Shown here: positions 20,223 to 21,909 of the stretch, one piece after another
How positions within the stretch are numbered: position 1 is the stretch's first letter
Layout of the letters: each line of letters begins with the position of its first letter
NCBI GenBank assembly: GCA_036514635.1
Contig: DATBWU010000316.1
Coordinates: 1 to 21,909, forward strand
Reading direction: 5' to 3'
Source of the DNA: DASSFZ01 sp036514635
GTDB taxonomy: Bacteria > Chloroflexota > Anaerolineae > Fen-1058
DNA length: 21,909 nt
Notes under the pieces: generated by a model
Seen by the model: the letters and a program-made list of their open reading frames with translations, nothing else
Told to the model about the DNA's origin: nothing
The model's database searches: none
Made by a program: the position numbers and the translations under genes

Positions 20223-21909
20223 CGCAACCTTGTCCCCTTCCAGTTTCAGCGAGTACACGCGCGACGACGAATCACGCTCCATCGTGATGCCGTAGATCGT
20301 ATCGGCGGCTTCGATAGTACCTCGGTTGTGGGTGATCAGCACGAACTGGGTGTGCCGGCTGAGTTCCCGGATCATCTCGCGGAAGCGGCTCACGTTCGCC
20401 TCGTCGAGCGCGGCGTCCGTCTCATCGAGGATGCAGAACGGCGGCGGCTTCACTTTGAGGATGGCGAAGAGCAGCGCGGCGGCCGTCAGCGATCGCTCGC
20501 CGCCGGATAGCAGCGCCAGCCCCTGCTGCTTCTTGCCCGGCGGGCGGGCGACGATGTCGATGCCGGTCTGTGTCAGATTGTCCGGCTCGGTCAGCACCAG
20601 CCTGGCCGATCCGCCGCCGAACAACTGCGTGAACGTCGTCTTGAACTCTTCGGCGATGGCCTGGAATGTCTCGTTGAAACTCTTCTCCATCAATTGATCG
20701 AGCTCGACGATCACCTGCCGCAGCTGCTCGATGGCCTGGGTCAGGTCTGCCGACTGCGTGTTGAGGAACTCGTAGCGTTCCTTCTCGGCCGTGTACTCGG
20801 CCTGCGCCTCCGGGTTGATCGGCCCCAGGCGGCGGATGTGCGCTTTGAGTCGCTGCATCTCCTGCTCCAACGCTTCAGGCAGTTCGGCGACCGTCGGCAG
20901 TTCGGTGACGATGGGCTTGAGCGGCAGCGGCTGCGGGCCGGACAGGTCGGCCAACTCCAGTTGTACCAGCCCCAGTTCTTCGTCGATGCGCGTGCGCAGG
21001 TGATTCAGTTCGTCTTCTTTGCGCGCGGCTTCCATCACGGCCAGGTTGTAGCGCGATTCGAGCTCCTGCAGGCGATTGCGCGCGGCGCGGTCTTCGCTTT
21101 CCGCCCGGGCGTAAGCCGAATCCGACTCGCGCACTTCGGCCTCGGCCGGGTCGATGCGCGCCTGGTATTCCGCCAGCTGCGCGCCCAACGCGGCTTCCTG
21201 ATCGCGCAGCGTGGCGAGTTGCGCTTCGATCTGCCGGTGCTCGTCGGCGATGGCCTCCAGGCGCTGCTGGCGCGCGGCGAGCTGCGCCTGCGCCTGTTCC
21301 AGCGCCGCGCGGTGCGATTGCAGGACGCTCTCCTGGCCCTGCCGCAGTTGCTCGGACACCGAGGCCGCCGTTTGCAGCGAGGCCAGATGCGCCGCCTGTT
21401 CCTCGACCGGCATCGCGGCCAGTTGTTGCTCCAGGCTGGCGGCTGTGTGCTGGGAGGCCGCCAGCGATTGCAGCTTGCTCTCGATCTCGTTTGCCAGCGC
21501 CGCGTCGTGATCCGCGAGGCCGCGCAACTCCGTCTCGGCCTGCTCGATCAGCCCGTTCTTCCACTCGACTTCGCGCTCGATCGACTCGATGTGGTGAACG
21601 ACGTCGGCGCGCGCGGCGACCTTCGCGGCGCGCGATTCGTTCAACTGCCGAATCGCCTCGTCGAGTTCGGACTGCCGGCGCATCACTTCGTTTGCGCGAG
21701 CGGATTCTTGCGCCCGCTTCGATTCGATCTCGGCGACCCGCTCCGACGCGGCCTTGATGTGATCCGGCAGCTCACGCCACTCGCGCTCGTGCGCCATCAG
21801 GTCGCCCGTGCCGGCGGCGCGGCCCGCGACCAGCGCGCCGCTCGATCGCAGCACGTCTCCATTGCGGGTGACGACGTGCACGCCGGGCGGCAGGGTCGGC
21901 AACAGCGTG
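20217..21909 (-). CDS. smc: Chromosome segregation ATPase SMC, C-terminal half (5' end outside window)
   Basis: 563 codons are visible and the frame is open to the right edge. The first visible residues (VTRNGDVLRSSGALVAG) are the end of the hinge domain. Then follows a long coiled coil (about residues 40-400) rich in Glu, Ala, Gln and Arg, and the C-terminal ATPase head with signature LSGGERSLTAAALL, Walker B FCILDETDAALDEAN and the D-loop/H-loop region (FVLITHNRGTIEAAD). Most bacterial SMCs read DEVDAALDEAN; here Thr replaces Val. SMC with ScpA/ScpB compacts and separates chromosomes. The stop codon lies within a perfect hairpin. Neither ScpA nor ScpB is in the window. Confidence 0.96.
   Translation of the reverse strand, partial: TLLPTLPPGVHVVTRNGDVLRSSGALVAGRAAGTGDLMAHEREWRELPDHIKAASERVAEIESKRAQESARANEVMRRQSELDEAIRQLNESRAAKVAARADVVHHIESIEREVEWKNGLIEQAETELRGLADHDAALANEIESKLQSLAASQHTAASLEQQLAAMPVEEQAAHLASLQTAASVSEQLRQGQESVLQSHRAALEQAQAQLAARQQRLEAIADEHRQIEAQLATLRDQEAALGAQLAEYQARIDPAEAEVRESDSAYARAESEDRAARNRLQELESRYNLAVMEAARKEDELNHLRTRIDEELGLVQLELADLSGPQPLPLKPIVTELPTVAELPEALEQEMQRLKAHIRRLGPINPEAQAEYTAEKERYEFLNTQSADLTQAIEQLRQVIVELDQLMEKSFNETFQAIAEEFKTTFTQLFGGGSARLVLTEPDNLTQTGIDIVARPPGKKQQGLALLSGGERSLTAAALLFAILKVKPPPFCILDETDAALDEANVSRFREMIRELSRHTQFVLITHNRGTIEAADTIYGITMERDSSSRVYSLKLEGDKVAA

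Overview
This 21.9 kb window is high-GC bacterial chromosomal DNA. Its style suggests a Chloroflexota (Anaerolineae-like) genome: Thr/Pro-rich tails on secreted proteins, a large DUF11/Ig-like surface protein, a FecR-domain lipoprotein and an FLPMIL-type C-terminal motif. This taxonomic call is an inference from protein style; no rRNA or other marker is present. I support 17 protein-coding genes (two cut by the window edges) and see no tRNA, rRNA or CRISPR.

Layout. (1) 1-5462, minus strand: a two-gene operon, FecR-domain lipoprotein then a giant repeat surface protein open to the left edge (at least 1516 codons). (2) 5514-7227, minus: two paralogous OmpR-type response regulators without a kinase. 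(3) 7325-8542, plus: a small methyltransferase and a flavin reductase. (4) 8591-9964: a Nudix hydrolase (minus), a 174 bp MITE-like element and a short secreted protein (plus). (5) 9972-12383: an agmatinase-family enzyme (minus), a four-helix-bundle (23S-IVS/S23 family) gene enclosed by inverted arrays of an 8-bp repeat (minus), and a spermidine-synthase-like protein (plus) whose promoter uses the edge of one array. (6) 12508-18391, minus: mfd, an unknown 191-aa protein, pth and a membrane-anchored Ig-like protein. (7) 18512-21909, minus: a REC-GAF-class III cyclase and the C-terminal half of SMC.

How the genes work together. Housekeeping genome maintenance (smc, mfd, pth) is mixed with signalling (two response regulators, a response-regulator-controlled nucleotide cyclase) and envelope proteins. 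No single pathway links them. The agmatinase and the spermidine-synthase-like protein could both touch polyamine metabolism, but the second assignment is weak.

The most unusual property is non-coding. At least six genes end at, or within a few bases of, short 'word' repeats, a different word at each site, and in several cases the repeat supplies the stop codon. The same kinds of words also sit in frame inside mfd, at three inter-domain linkers. The best candidate for an undescribed system is 10942-11563: an S23-family gene between complementary 8-bp repeat arrays, with divergent promoters at one edge. It resembles the layout of 23S rRNA intervening sequences but lies outside any rRNA gene.
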